Assembly (NCBI GenBank): GCA_020746105.1
Contig: CM036629.1
Location: 8,769,501-8,833,500, forward strand
Length of the DNA: 64,000 nt
Direction of reading: 5' to 3'
Source of the DNA: Trogon surrucura
Taxonomy: Eukaryota; Chordata; Aves; Trogoniformes; Trogonidae
A program made the position numbers and the translations under genes. This document shows positions 1 through 10,039 of the stretch, piece by piece. The notes under the pieces are model-generated. The model searched no databases. It worked only from the letters and a program-made list of their open reading frames with translations, and was not told the DNA's origin. Numbering within the stretch: the first letter of the stretch is position 1; the number at the start of each line of letters is the position of its first letter.

Positions 1-185
1 TTCTTCCCCATATCCAACCTGAACCTCCCCTGGCGCAATTTAAATCCATTTCCCATCGTCCTGTCACTCTCCACTAGGGAGAACAGACCAACCCCCACGT
101 CTCTACATCCTCCCTTCAGGCAGTTGTAGAGAGCGATGAGATCTCCCCTCAATCTCCTCTTCTCCAGGCTAAACTCTCCTCTACT
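1..185 (-). mobile_element. CR1 LINE fragment (runs off the window edge)
   Basis: Read on the minus strand this is the C-terminal and 3' part of a CR1 retrotransposon. It has the typical run 'gcctggagaagaggag...', the 'gggagatctcatcgctctc' block and the 'gacaggac' block. Its 3' end lies before base 1. It abuts a second, older CR1 on the right at about 185. Confidence 0.85.
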
Positions 186-1075
186 CTGCGCTCCTCTGGA
201 GGGACTTCTTCTTGGCGGCACCTCTGGAGGTCACCGGGCTCAGCCCCTGCGCTCGAGCAGGGGCCCCGTGCCCAGACAACTGGATCCCTTCAAGGATAGA
301 AACTCCACAACTTCTCTGGGCAACCTGTGCCACCAGTGCTGGGTCACCCCCACAGTGCAAAAGCCATTCCTGATGTTCAGGGAGAACCTCCTGTGTTCTG
401 GCTGGTGCCCGCTGCCTCTTGTGCTGGCACTGGGCACCACTGGGACGAGCCTAGCTCTGTCATGTCTGCACCCTCCTTCCAGTCCCTTATTCATCTTTGT
501 GGCCCTTGGCTGGGCTCTCCCCGGTATGTCCCTGTCTCTCTTGTACTGAGGAGCCCAGTGCCAGACACAGCACTCCAGAGGTGGCCCCACCATTGCTGAG
601 CAGAGGAAAAGCATCCCCTCCCTCCACCTCCTGGACATATTTTGCCAAATGCAGCCCAGGGCACCATTAGTCTTCTTGGAAGCTTCTCTTCAGTGTCCAC
701 CAAGACACTCAGGACCTTTCCAGCCAAGCTGCTTCCCAGCTGGGTGGCTCCCAGTGTGTATTGGTGCCTCTGGTCCTTTCTCCCCAGGGGCAGGACTTTG
801 CGCGTCTCCTTGTTCAGGAGAGCTTCAGGAGGTTCCTGTCAGCCCGTTTCTCCAGCAGCACGACCCTCAGGAGTTTCACCTGCTCTGGTGTCACCTGCCA
901 ACCTGCTGGGGATGCACCTGCTCCATCACCCCAATTATTAATGAAGATGTCAAACAGGACTGGACCCTGTATCGACCCCAGGCTACACCACTAGTGGCTG
1001 ACCTTCAGTTAGACTTCGTGCCACCAATCACCACCCTCGGGGCCAGTTTTCAGCCCACCTCCCGGTGCCTGGTGA
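186..1075 (-). mobile_element. Old CR1 LINE fragment, reverse-transcriptase C-terminal part
   Basis: On the minus strand, weak but ordered CR1 landmarks can be followed: a GPVLFDIFINN-like block near 930-980, a 'CCACCTCTGGAGTGCTGTG' block (the usual [10 protein letters not shown] region) near 560, and a 'GGTTGCCCAGAGAAGTTGTGG' block near 320. All frames are interrupted and there is no octamer tail, so this is an old copy. Open frames here on both strands are by-products of the LINE. Confidence 0.75.
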
Positions 1076-3802
1076 GTCCCAGGGGAGCTGCCAGGTCCAG
1101 CCCTTCCCCGAGCCCACACCGGCTGGGTGCAGCCAGGTCTCAGCACCAGGTAACAGAGCAGAGCCCGAGACGTGGGTTGTTGGGTTTTCTGCTGAAGCTT
1201 CTCCTGGCTATCCTCCAAACATCAGCTTAGGCTCGGCTGGAAATTAGACCTGGTTCCATGCTGGCTTTCCAGCCATTAGGTGATGGGGCCACCACTGGCC
1301 TTCCTTTTCTCTTGGTGTGTATGCTCAAGTCAAAACTGAGGTGAGCTTAGAGCCTTCAAACCGTGTGTGGATTCTGCACTCCTTGATATTGCTATTAATG
1401 GCAAAACCAGCACTTGGTAAACAGAAGAGATAAGCCTTAGGCTGCTCTCCCTGGTGGAAGTACACAGAGACATGATTTTCTTTTCCTTTGGGTGCTAAGA
1501 AAAGGAAGAGACCCACAGTGTTCTTGATTTACAGAGCTAAAGCTAATGTGAGTGCTGGGCTTTGAGGTTCTGAGGAAACCTAAGGAAAGTATCCCTGAAA
1601 AGATAAGGCTGGGGAGTCAACTGTGCGCTGCAAACCCAGCGAGCTTTCCAGGTGCCTGAGACTGAGCGGTGAGAAGACCTGACGAGACTTCATCATTTTA
1701 TACTTTAGGTCCCGACTGAATGCAATCCATGCAAGACTTTCCCAGGATCTTTGGAAAACAAAGAGCATTTAAAATGCTCGCTCTGCCAGAGCACTCGGCA
1801 CTGGAGAGAAAAGACAAGCCTGACACCCACTTCTGCTAAACCTGTCTTAGCAAAACGAGAAGAAAATCAGCTGTCCTTGGGAAGTCTGCCATGCCTAGAG
1901 TCCAGCTCACTGGGCTCTTCCTAGCAGGACCACAGAGAGGTGACGAACACCATCTCCTAGGACTTGGGGGGGGATGCAGAAATGCACAAGCAAAGCAGTC
2001 AGCCCTGGTATAAGCTAGAATTGATGACAGCGTGTGCAAAGGCATTGAGTCATAGGTTTAAACCCTGGTACCAGCATGTGTGTGTGGCTTTTTTTGCAGA
2101 GGAAGATGGCTAGAGCTGCACCGTTACACAGCTGAGACGTTCATCGCTTGCTGCAAATTCCGCACGGGACCACAGCGAAACCCCACATTAAAAGGGGAGA
2201 CATGCACTCCACAGGTGCTGCTCTCTGGGCACAGGCACTCAAATGTCGAGTTGGCTAAACTTCCTCTGAAGGATCATCTTCCTGGTGGAGTACGCTGGGT
2301 TGTCAGCACTTCCGTCGCCGGGTGACATCTTCTTCAGGCGCAGGCAGGCTACCGAACCGGCTTGCCAGGCTGATTTTTGGCGGGGAAGGCAGCCGGTGTG
2401 CTGCCAGCTCCTCTGGCTGACTCCTCGGCTGCTCGGCTCTGGGAACCTGGGCTGCCTGCTGGTTTCTGATCCTGCCCCGCGCTTCTCACAGCTAAAAAAA
2501 TCCTGTTGGCGGTTACAGGGAAGTTTGCCAAACTTTACCTGCTTTCTCTGAAATGCTAGCGAGCTAGTTTTATTATTATTATTACTATTTTCAAACCTGG
2601 CTAGAAAGGTCCAGCTGTTTCCCAGAGCAAAATCTGGGAGAATATGTTTTCGGCCATCAAAAACACCTGGAGATCTTGTTCTGAACGTACTTCAGAGCTC
2701 TAGAACCCGGTGTGTGTCAAGGGGCAAATCTGTCAGAGATGTGCTGCATCTCCTGCTGACATCTGAAAAGCTTTGCGTAGCTGGACAGAGCTATAAACTT
2801 CTTAAAATCTGCACCCCATGTTCCCACAGCTGCAAAATCTCCGGCACAACATCCCTGGACCCTCCAGAGGTGCCATCCCTTCCCACCATCCCATCACGGC
2901 TCCCCTAGGTCGCTCAGCTGCCTCTCCCCATCCTACCGAATGATGAAATACCTGCTGTCTCAGGGCAAAGCGTCACAAAATGTGAGCTGGTGCAAGAGTC
3001 TGGTGTTTCTCTGTGGTCCTAGCCAGCCAGCTCACACAAAGCACTGCTTTTAACACAGGTTTTAATTCCTGGCCTCACGCGAAGCTTTTTCATGGGATTT
3101 CCATCCCACCCTGCATGCAAAGAGGATCCTCAGTCTGTGTCACATATGTGCTGTCCCCTCCTTCTCGTAAAAAATTGCTTGATTTCTGGCATCGAGTTCT
3201 GTGTGTGACAAAGTGTGTTCATACCTGCGCCCAACGAAACTGGGAAGCATCGTTCCTCCCATGGGTTGCATGAAGTTATGACTCAAGATGCGTTCTGAAG
3301 ATGAGTTTTGACATGTTCTAGCCAGAAATAGAACCAGCATTGCCAGGGCATTGATTTTTCTCCTGTTTATAGAATTAGGTTGACTTGCATCCCTCACCCC
3401 AGAAAAGCCGTGGCGATGCATCACCACCCACAGCGTCAAACTCTGGGGCAGAGATGCACATTTAAACAGACCCACCACCCGCCGCTGTTGGACCTGAGCA
3501 TCCAGCACGGGGAGGTCAGAGCACGTCGCCGTGCTGTGATCCACCAACAGGGACCCTTCAAAACGGCGCTCCACACCCTCGCAAACCTCCTAAAATGTGG
3601 CGTGTCCGTGGGGGCAGCTGCCTTCAGGACTGGTGCTGCTGTTCCCCCTGGGTTCACAGCCAGAGGGTGACTGCAGCGGCACGGGCAGAGGAACCGCTGC
3701 CGTGCTGTGTCCCAAATGTGAGCTGCGAGACAGTGTCTGCCCCCAGCCTCTCTTTGCCGCCCAGCTGGCAGGCTGGATCCTGGCATGCCTGGTGGGGACA
3801 AA
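1076..3802. other. Non-coding stretch, probably a CCDC113 intron
   Basis: No recognisable exon. By homology the first exons of CCDC113 (about 80 N-terminal residues in human) should lie 5' of 5375. I searched this stretch by eye for them and did not find them, so they are probably upstream of base 1. Small open frames on both strands have no family signature. Confidence 0.5.
2568..2589. repeat. (ATT)n microsatellite
   Basis: About six ATT units followed by an interrupted unit, seen directly. Confidence 0.9.
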
Positions 3803-4525
3803 TCATAGAATCACAGAATGGCTTAAGTTAGAAGGGACCTTAACTCCCATCTTGTTCCAACCCCCTGCCCCGGGGGAGGGACACCTCCCGCCAGCCCAGG
3901 TTGCTCCAAGCCCTGTCCCACCTGGCCTGGAACACTCCCAGGGATGGGGCATCCCCAGCTCCTCTGGGCAACCTGTGCCAGGGTCTCACAGCCTCAGAGT
4001 AATGAACTTCTCCCTAATGTTTAATCTAAATCTCCCCTGCTCCCATCTAAAACCATTGCTTCTTGCCCTGTCGCTATATGCCCCTCTAAGCAGCCCCTCC
4101 CCAGGTTCCCTGCGGCCCCTTCAGGCACTGGCAGGTGCTCTAAGGTCTCCCCGGAGCCTTCTCCAGGCTGAACAGCCCCAACTCCCTCAGCCTGTCCTCA
4201 CAGGGAGCTGCTCCAGCCCCCTGAGCATCTTTGTGGCCCCCCTCTGGACCCTCTCCAACAGGTCCTTCTTGTGCTGGGGGCTCCAGAGCTGGGCACAGAA
4301 CCATGGGTGGGGTCTCACCAGAGCAGAGCAGAGGCAGAATCCGCCCTCCCAACCTGCCGACCACGCTGCTCTGGATGCAGTTCAGGACATGGTTGGCTTT
4401 TTGGGCTGCAAGCGCACTTTGCAGGCTCGTGTTAAATGTTTCATCCATCAGCAGGCACCGCAGGAGCGGGAGCAATACGCACCCCGGGAGACCCCCAGGA
4501 GGGTTGTCCCCTCAGCATTGCCCCC
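3803..4525 (-). mobile_element. CR1 LINE, 5'-truncated, 3' end intact
   Basis: It begins on the plus strand with the reverse complement of the CR1 tail (tcatagaatcacagaatgg). It continues through the 3' UTR into the end of the reverse-transcriptase ORF, including the reverse complement of the 'gtgaggacaggctgagggag' block near 4180-4210. About 720 bp, truncated at its 5' end. It lies in the presumed CCDC113 intron, antisense to that gene. Confidence 0.95.
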
Positions 4526-4740
4526 CACATCTCTTCAACAAGACCCTCACGGATGGGTTTGTGCTGCAGATGCCTCACTGGGTCTCGGGGTCCCCTGAGC
4601 TGCAGCCCCTTGGGCAGGGGCCAGCTGTGTCACAGGGGGCTGCCACTCCCCACACCCTTCCAGAAGCACCTTTCCCCCACCCTGGGGGCCTGCGGGACCC
4701 CCTGGGACCCCTGCATGTGTGGGGACACAGGCCCCGAGCT

Positions 4741-5056
4741 GCATGTGTGTGCACAGATGTGTCACCTTGTATCAGCATGTGTGTGCATGTGTCCAGGTGT
4801 ATGTGTGTGTGTTTGTGTGCATACATGTCAGTCTGAGTCCCCCTGTACCCCCTGTCCCTGTGTCCCCATGTGCCCACATGTCCCTATGTCGCCCCAGGTC
4901 CTGTGTCTCATGTCCCATGTCCATGAATGTCCCCATATGCCGTCTCCAATGTCCTGAGTCTGCCCATGTCCCACCATGTCCCCTCTCCCTGCACCTGTGT
5001 CCCATATGGCCCCTGTCCCCATATCCCCCTGTGTCCCCATGTCCCCATGTGGCCCC
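4741..5056. repeat. Degenerate minisatellite (TGTCCCCATG-like unit) with TG-rich start
   Basis: A TG/CATG-rich tract (4741-4840) passes into many imperfect copies of a roughly 10-12 bp unit close to 'tgtccccatg' up to 5056. It has no coding character; the open frames over it are repeats of Cys/Pro/His/Met. It ends about 320 bp before the first visible CCDC113 exon. Confidence 0.85.
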
Positions 5057-5374
5057 GAGGGCACAAGGGACAGTTAGCATCTTCGCCACCGAGGGGTGTT
5101 TCAGCCTTTACCTCCAGCCCTGAATGTGGCTGTCGAATTGAACTCAAAGCGCTTGCGTAGGAGGGCTTTGTTAGTGGAAGAGAGGACAGATGGGGTCAGC
5201 CTAGGTGTGGCCTTGAGTCACCTTCGCTCTGCTCTGGAGATGCCTCCTTCTCCTTGCTGTAAACTGCTAACATGACCGTTGAGGTTATTTCCTTTTCAAA
5301 CGCAGGAAATTGCGGCGACGCTTTGCCAGCACTGGCTTTCTAACGGTGTCCGCGTTGTTCCTCGGTTGTTGCAG

Positions 5375-5528
5375 ACACGTAGCAGGCACAGATCCAAGCG
5401 GTGCGGTGTGATGGACCGTTCGGGGGGGCCTGACAGTGGAGCAGAAATGTGAGCTGGCTGACCGGGAGCTGGCTGAGATGCAGGATGAGATTCAGAGGAT
5501 GAAGGAGGAGACCTTGCGGAATCTGGAG
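5375..5528 (+). CDS. CCDC113: CCDC113 exon a (with frame break in a G run)
   Basis: Acceptor 'ggttgttgcag', donor GAG|GTGTGG. The first frame reads TRSRHRSKRCGVMDRSGG, matching the human RGRRRSKSRTGMDRG segment. After a run of seven Gs (5422-5428) the match continues one frame over as LTVEQKCELADRELAEMQ, matching human LTADQKLELVQKEVADM. With one G fewer the exon would be 153 nt, exactly 51 codons, and phase 0 at both ends like its neighbours. The residues after the break form an acidic/basic coiled-coil helix. Confidence 0.8.
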
Positions 5529-5907
5529 GTGTGGCCCTCCAGGACCCTTACAATCACCAAGGTGTCAGTCAGTCTTGTCACTTCTCACAGCTTGTGTACC
5601 CACCGCGCCATCCCGCAGGCAGTGGGACAGACTTGGGAAAGGCAGGTCAGGGTGGAGTGACAGACATGGAAGCTCAGGCACGGGAGAGATTTTTTTTTCT
5701 CTCTTGTTCTTTTTAAACCAGTGAAACAGCAGTGCTGGGTGAGCCTGCACCACGCGCCCCAGGCTGCACAGAGTGGTGACAGGCAGTGCTCCCACAAGAC
5801 AAGTGCCAGTAACGCTGGCAGAGAGCATGCCTGGTCCTTTCCCGTGTTCTCTGTGTGAATAAGGGAAGTCAGCAGCTCTTGACTGTTTCATGACTTTATT
5901 TCTCCAG

Positions 5908-6060
5908 GCAGTCATTGAAGAAGCAGACGTTTGGTTGCCTGATGTTAAGAAAGCCGTCAGTGACTTTGAGGACATCATCAGCACCAGCTCAGGCAAGAGA
6001 GGGAGTAGCATAGCTTCGCAGAAGCTGCTGAGATACTTGGAGGAGAAGAACCACCAGAGG
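5908..6060 (+). CDS. CCDC113: CCDC113 exon b
   Basis: Acceptor 'ctttatttctccag', donor AGG|GTCAGT, 153 nt, 51 codons, phase 0-0. It starts AVIEEADVWLPDVKKAV, which matches human AIIEEAEIRWSEVSREV, and ends with LLRYLEEKNHQR, matching VMKYIEDMNRRR. There is no stop in the matching frame. The spacing and length agree with the mammalian exon to within one codon. Confidence 0.88.
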
Positions 6061-6308
6061 GTCAGTGTATCGTGGCAGATTTTGTGGCTGGTCTGTTATC
6101 TGACAAGCATGCTGGTTAGGGAAAATCCTAGTTCTCATACTCTTGTGTGGTGCTCATCGTATTTTCTAGCTGGGCTCCTTTCTAAGCTGGTAGCGAAGGC
6201 TGCGGGGCGGGTGAGGTGAATGGGAACCACATCAGAGGCAGCGGGGTCTGGGTGCTCTTTCTCCTCCTGGGCTCTGCTCTTCCACTCTAACCTGCTGTCT
6301 GTCTTTAG

Positions 6309-6401
6309 GATGTGCTGAGAGAGAAGTTGTGCTTAAAATATTATTTTCTCAGGGTTTGCAAGAGGAAACTGCAGCAGCAGCTCAGGCAGATGCGTGCGGC
6401 G
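6309..6401 (+). CDS. CCDC113: CCDC113 exon c (3' end uncertain)
   Basis: Acceptor 'ctgtctgtctttag'. It reads DVLREKLCLKYYFLRV then CKRKLQQQLRQM, matching human DNMKEKLRLKNVSLKV and QRKKMLLQLRQK. The donor is unclear. A GTTGGG at 6402 keeps phase 0 with the next exon and is my choice. A GTGCGG at 6394 would break the frame. Without splicing the frame runs to a stop at about 6457. Confidence 0.7.
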
Positions 6402-7130
6402 GTTGGGCAGAAGCAGGGACTAGATGGCCCCTTGAAGAATGAAAGGAGTGCAGCCTAGTGCAGCGTGGGGCCTGCTCTGCGTGGAGAGGAGTGGCCCTCC
6501 TCCTCCTCTCCTTCCTCCTTTGCTCCTGGCTTTGCTGCCTTTGCCAAAGGGTGTCACCATCTGCCCGGCTTCAGACCTGGCACGTGCGTGACGTGAGACC
6601 AGAAGTCTCGCAGAGTGAAAGATTTGGCAGGTCTCTTTGTGGCCTTTGTGCCCTGGGGAAGGTGTACGGTGGATCAGAGCAGTTCCCTCGGGACTGGCTC
6701 CTGCTGGCATGGCCAGAGCCTCGCCACAGGGGACCTGTCTGCACTGCACGGACCCCCTAAGCTAGGACACGGAGCACAGACTCTGGGGCGTGCTGAGTCT
6801 TGCTTTTCTCCCCGAGCGCCAGGTTTGCAGCCAGGCTGAAGAGCCGGTTCTTTAGGTCTGCTTTCCCCACAGGGCAAAGCTCACAGGATCACAGCATCTC
6901 TTTGGTTGGAAGAGACCTTTAAGATCATCAAGTCCAACTTAGCACTGCCAGGTAACCACTAAACCCTGTCCCTAAGCACCAGAGCAACACGTTGTGTAAA
7001 TACCTCTGGAGATGGTGACTCCAGCCTGTTCCGGTGCCCAATGACCCTTTCAGTGAAGAACTTAAAGCTCTTTTATGTGGGATGTGGCTTTGGTCAGCGA
7101 CCTACAGCCCTGCTTCCTTGGGGTTTGCAG
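6402..7130 (+). other. CCDC113 intron between exons c and d
   Basis: It contains a CR1 fragment at 6888-7066 that stops about 64 bp short of the next exon. Otherwise GC-rich unique sequence with no recognisable element. Confidence 0.6.
6888..7066 (-). mobile_element. CR1 LINE 3' fragment, in CCDC113 intron
   Basis: It starts with a degraded tail (ggatcacagcatctctttgg) followed by 'ttggaagagacctttaagat', then a 'taaaccctgtccctaagcac' block and 'ccctttcagtgaagaa', the usual order for the 3' UTR of one CR1 subfamily in reverse orientation. Confidence 0.85.
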
Positions 7131-7257
7131 AAGGGAGAGAACCTCCTTGAGGTCCATTGGCAGCAGCTTCGGGTTAAAAATGCCCAGTTCCAGGAGAAGA
7201 TTGATGAGAAGAACGCGGAGCTGCTGCAGCTAAAACTGACCTCAGGGAAGTCCTCAA
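7131..7257 (+). CDS. CCDC113: CCDC113 exon d
   Basis: Acceptor 'ccttggggtttgcag', donor TCCTCAA|GTGAGT. It reads KGENLLEVHWQQLRVKNAQF and then QEKIDEKNAELLQLKLTSGK. This matches human FQQLKIENAQF and LETIEARNQELTQLKLSSGN. It ends in phase 1, whereas the conserved reading of the last exon needs phase 0. At least one intervening exon is therefore missing. Confidence 0.85.
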
Positions 7258-7664
7258 GTGAGTGAACATCCCAGCAACCCCGTTTGTCTTTCTTCTATTT
7301 CCTAGGGTCACACGTGAGCCGGTTAACAGCTCCTGCATCCTTCCCTTTCTCAGTGAGAGGACGCTGGACGCCTCTCTGCCTTCCCGGTGAGTTAGCAGGG
7401 CATGCACGCGAAGGGCTGTAGGTTCCTGTACATTGCTCTTCTGCAGGGTCTCCAGGCTTGCTGGGGCTTTCGAGGGAGAAACCAAAGCTGGTGCAGGAGC
7501 TCTTCTCAGTGTGCCACAGTGAGCGTTGATCTCAGAGCGAGGGGGTTGTTGAAGGCAAGTGATACAGCAGCTCGGGCTGAGCTGGATTCCAGCCTTGTGG
7601 GTTTCTCTGCAACGTATCATCGCTCTTTGAACGTATTAAGGCCTTCTCCTTTCTCCTCTTGCAG
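7258..7664 (+). other. Short intron where central CCDC113 exons are absent
   Basis: This 407-bp interval sits where mammalian CCDC113 has the exons for about 100 coiled-coil residues. In all three plus frames I see no segment resembling them and no second acceptor-donor pair enclosing a lysine/glutamate-rich helix. Confidence 0.6.
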
Positions 7665-7727
7665 ATGTCCTTGCAAAGTTACCGCAGAGCATGGAGCCAG
7701 GTCAAGATGTCTGGTAACCAGCGGTAG
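7665..7727 (+). CDS. CCDC113: CCDC113 last coding exon
   Basis: Acceptor 'tttctcctcttgcag'. It reads [20 protein letters not shown] followed by TAG, matching human MSLKGHRKAWNRMKITNEQL; the bird frame ends a few residues earlier than human. The conserved frame needs phase 0 input. Entering in phase 1 from exon d instead gives a short unrelated tail that also stops in this exon. Confidence 0.8.
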   Translation: MSLQSYRRAWSQVKMSGNQR

Positions 7728-8989
7728 GCCTGTCTGCTGCTGCCAGGTGGGCGGTGGAATCTGCAGAAGGAGCCAGCCCTGTGGGAAGTTTGCTGCCGAG
7801 TGGGCGAGTGTAGCACCCTGCAAGCTGCAGTGGGATGAAGCCACTTCTACTTGAAATGATAAAGAAACCCGTGGCTCTGTTGTGAGGCCATCTCTTTGGT
7901 CTGTCCCAGCATGTGCTGGCTTCCGCCAGGCTCCCCTGACTGGTCCTTTCGCAAGCCTGGCTAGGTCGGCCAGCTCTGCTCTCGGTAGTCTGCCCTCCCT
8001 CCATCACCACGAGCTGTTATTCTCTTGTGATCAAATCTGACGTGCTCACTGGAACTGTCCTTTCTCTCTGGGCAAGCCCTGGGGATCACTTAATGCAGGA
8101 GGAACCAGAGGGGATTCCCTGGGAGATGCGGGAGTTCAACATCTCCAGGCATGCGCTGGCAATAGAAGAGAGCGGAGCAGCGTGAGCACACAGGGCAAAT
8201 CATTTCAAGGTGACATGCATGAACCAAGCAGGCTTTCTGATCACAGAAAGATACTTAATTTGCCTAAGGAAACAAAAGAGCAAGAAGGGAGCAGCTACCC
8301 CTTTCCCAAGCACCTGGGGTAAGTGTAAGCGTCCCTTGGAGATGGGAAGTGTTTTCCCACTGCCTTTCCCTTCTTGGAACTGAAACCAATTTCCTGAAAT
8401 ATCCTCACTGCTGGTCTGGAAGCCTTTTTTTCTGGTCGTTGGGTGGAGCGTACAGATCAGCTCACTCCCTGACTGGTGTGGGGAATGCAGGGTGTCCTGT
8501 CCTCTCGGTGGTGGCCAAGGTCCAGTCGCTGTCGTAGGGTGTAGCATCTTATGCCACCCTCGCTGAGAATGTCTTTCAAGACCCATTTCTCAGTTCCTCT
8601 ACTCTGGTGCATGACCGGGTTGCCAGCAGCAAGCTCTTAAGAGACAAAAAAGGGCAGGGCTGTGTCTCTTTCCAGCCATCACACTTGGTGGCTGTGGACT
8701 TCGCCAGGGTGAGGAGGGCAGATCCCAGCAGTTTGGTTCTTTACCATGCCTGACAGCAAAGCACCACTGATTCAGGGGGGTGGCTGCCATTGGGCTGATG
8801 GTGTCCCTGTGTGCCCAGACAAAGTGACCAGCATCTCTCCCCAAGGGCTGCCCTTGCCCCTGTCAGCCCAGCTCGATGTCTCATCCTTTGGCACATACCA
8901 CAAGTAACCATTCTCAGTTTTGCCTCCCGAACATTTTTGACCCTGACCGCAGGGAGACACTCACCCCGTGGCTTGTGCAGCGATGGGTG
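7728..8989. other. Space between CCDC113 and PRSS54 3' ends
   Basis: The two genes converge here. No recognisable exon or repeat. Minus-strand open segments at 8599-8960 could hold the poorly conserved PRSS54 C-terminus, but I cannot align them. A weak AATGATAAAG-type poly(A) signal lies at about 7855 after CCDC113. Confidence 0.4.
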
Positions 8990-9139
8990 TCATGCGTTGG
9001 GTTGGTCTTCCATGCCTGCTATTTGCAAGCCACACAGAAGGGACCTTTTCCTGTAAGGACTGAGCAGAAGAAGACCAACAAGTGTTTTGGCTGCTCGGCC
9101 AGCCTGGAGTTGGAGACAATAGAATGGGGAGGAGGTGGT

Positions 9140-9539
9140 TTTGTTCAATGTCTGCCTGGTCTGGGTTGCAGCACTTTGCCCTGCTTGGCCAAGGGACCAC
9201 TGTGAGCCCCTGGCCTCCAAAACACAGGGATGGGTGACCAGCGGGGCTTCATCCTCCCACAACAAGCCCTGTTCCTGGCATTGGGGCTGTTGGCAGGAGG
9301 GAGTGGGAAGGCAGCTCTCAGCTCTGCTGGAGGGAGCTCTTTGCCATGTGAGCCAGGAGTTAGATGTGGTGGGATGGATCCAGCCCGAGACCCAGCAGTC
9401 AGGAGGTCCGAGGTGGAGAAGCTCCTGTGGAGGAAGCAGATGGGCTGAATTCCAGCAGTGTGGCTGTCCTGAGCAGAGCGATGTCGTAGAGTGTCACCTT
9501 GTCAAAGTCCTTGCCGGGGATGGCAGAGCTGATCAAATA
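9140..9539 (-). pseudogene. PRSS54: PRSS54 exon fragment, DIALLR to CWVSGW and beyond
   Basis: It starts YLISSAIPGKDFDKV then TLYDIALLRTATLLEF, matching human NTIIIHEDFDN and NIALLKTDTAMHF. It continues in a second frame as QPICFLHRSFSTSDLL (human QSICFLGRMLHTPPVL), and in a third as CWVSGWIHPTTSNSW (human CWVSGWNPTSATGN). The third frame stays open to 8990. It includes LWEDEAPLVTHPCVL and SQWSLGQAG, which could be the worn equivalent of CLGDPGSPMMCQL and DLWVLRGVL. That last alignment is tentative. Confidence 0.6.
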
Positions 9540-9552
9540 CTGGGGCTGGTCC

Positions 9553-9835
9553 TCACTGAATCACAGAATGTTGGGGGTTGGAAGGGAGCTCCAGAGCTCA
9601 CCCAGTGCAACCCCCCTGCCAGAGCAGGGTCACCCAGGGCAGCCACACAGGAACGCGTCCAGGTGGGGTTTGAAAGTCTCCAGAGCAGGAGACTCCACAT
9701 CCTCTTTGGGCAGCCTGGGCCAGGGCTCCGGCACCCTCACAGCAGAGAAATATTTCCTTATGTTTATGTTGAACCCCCTGTTTTGCAGTTTGTGACCCTT
9801 GTCCTCCCATCGCCTCTTCACGGCACTCAGCCCAA
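9553..9835 (-). mobile_element. CR1 LINE 3' fragment, in PRSS54 intron
   Basis: It begins with the reversed tail 'tcactgaatcacagaatg' and includes 'ttggaagggagctccagagc', 'caggaacgcgtccaggtggg' and 'gcctgggccagggctccggc'. Same subfamily as the copies at 22155, 50140 and 56880. It is in the same orientation as PRSS54, and its 3' tail stops 13 bp before the PRSS54 exon at 9539. Confidence 0.95.
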
Positions 9836-10039
9836 CCAAGGCCAGCGCATTCTGCCTGCAGGGGGTGGACAGAGGGGACTGGGTGCAAGGAAAAGCCTGG
9901 GGTGAGCTCTGCCTGCCTCTGCTCTGACTGACAGATGCCCGCCCAGCTGCTGGGCAGCGACGAGACCCTCCTGAGCGCTGAGGAGGGTGTCACTCCCTGC
10001 TGACTCCCCAGGCTTGTCCGCAGTGACGCAGGTCCCCTT

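Larger units (their letters stand above)
5375..7727 (+). pseudogene. CCDC113: CCDC113 (CFAP263), 3' part, internally deleted: decayed gene or assembly defect
   Basis: CCDC113/CFAP263 is a ciliary coiled-coil protein that works with CCDC96 in axonemal beating (family knowledge). Five plus-strand segments with splice sites match the human protein in order: 5375-5528, 5908-6060, 6309-6401, 7131-7257 and 7665-7727. The first three and the start of the fourth are all phase 0. The roughly 100 residues between 'QLKLxSGxx' and 'MSLxxxRxAW', which form the central coiled coil in human, have no counterpart in the 407 bp between exons 7131-7257 and 7665-7727. Direct joining of those two exons is out of frame relative to the conserved C-terminus. 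The first exon also has a 1-base frame break. The 5' exons are not in the window. Identity is secure from colinear similarity; whether this is true gene loss or an assembly fault is not settled. Confidence 0.8.

Noticed and set aside
4231-4957. Cys/His/Pro-rich open frames, 173-201 codons
   Set aside because: They lie over a reversed CR1 and a minisatellite; composition follows the repeat.
4741-5056. A CRISPR-like array of regular repeats
   Set aside because: Units are directly adjacent and degenerate with no unique spacers; it is a minisatellite in a vertebrate genome.
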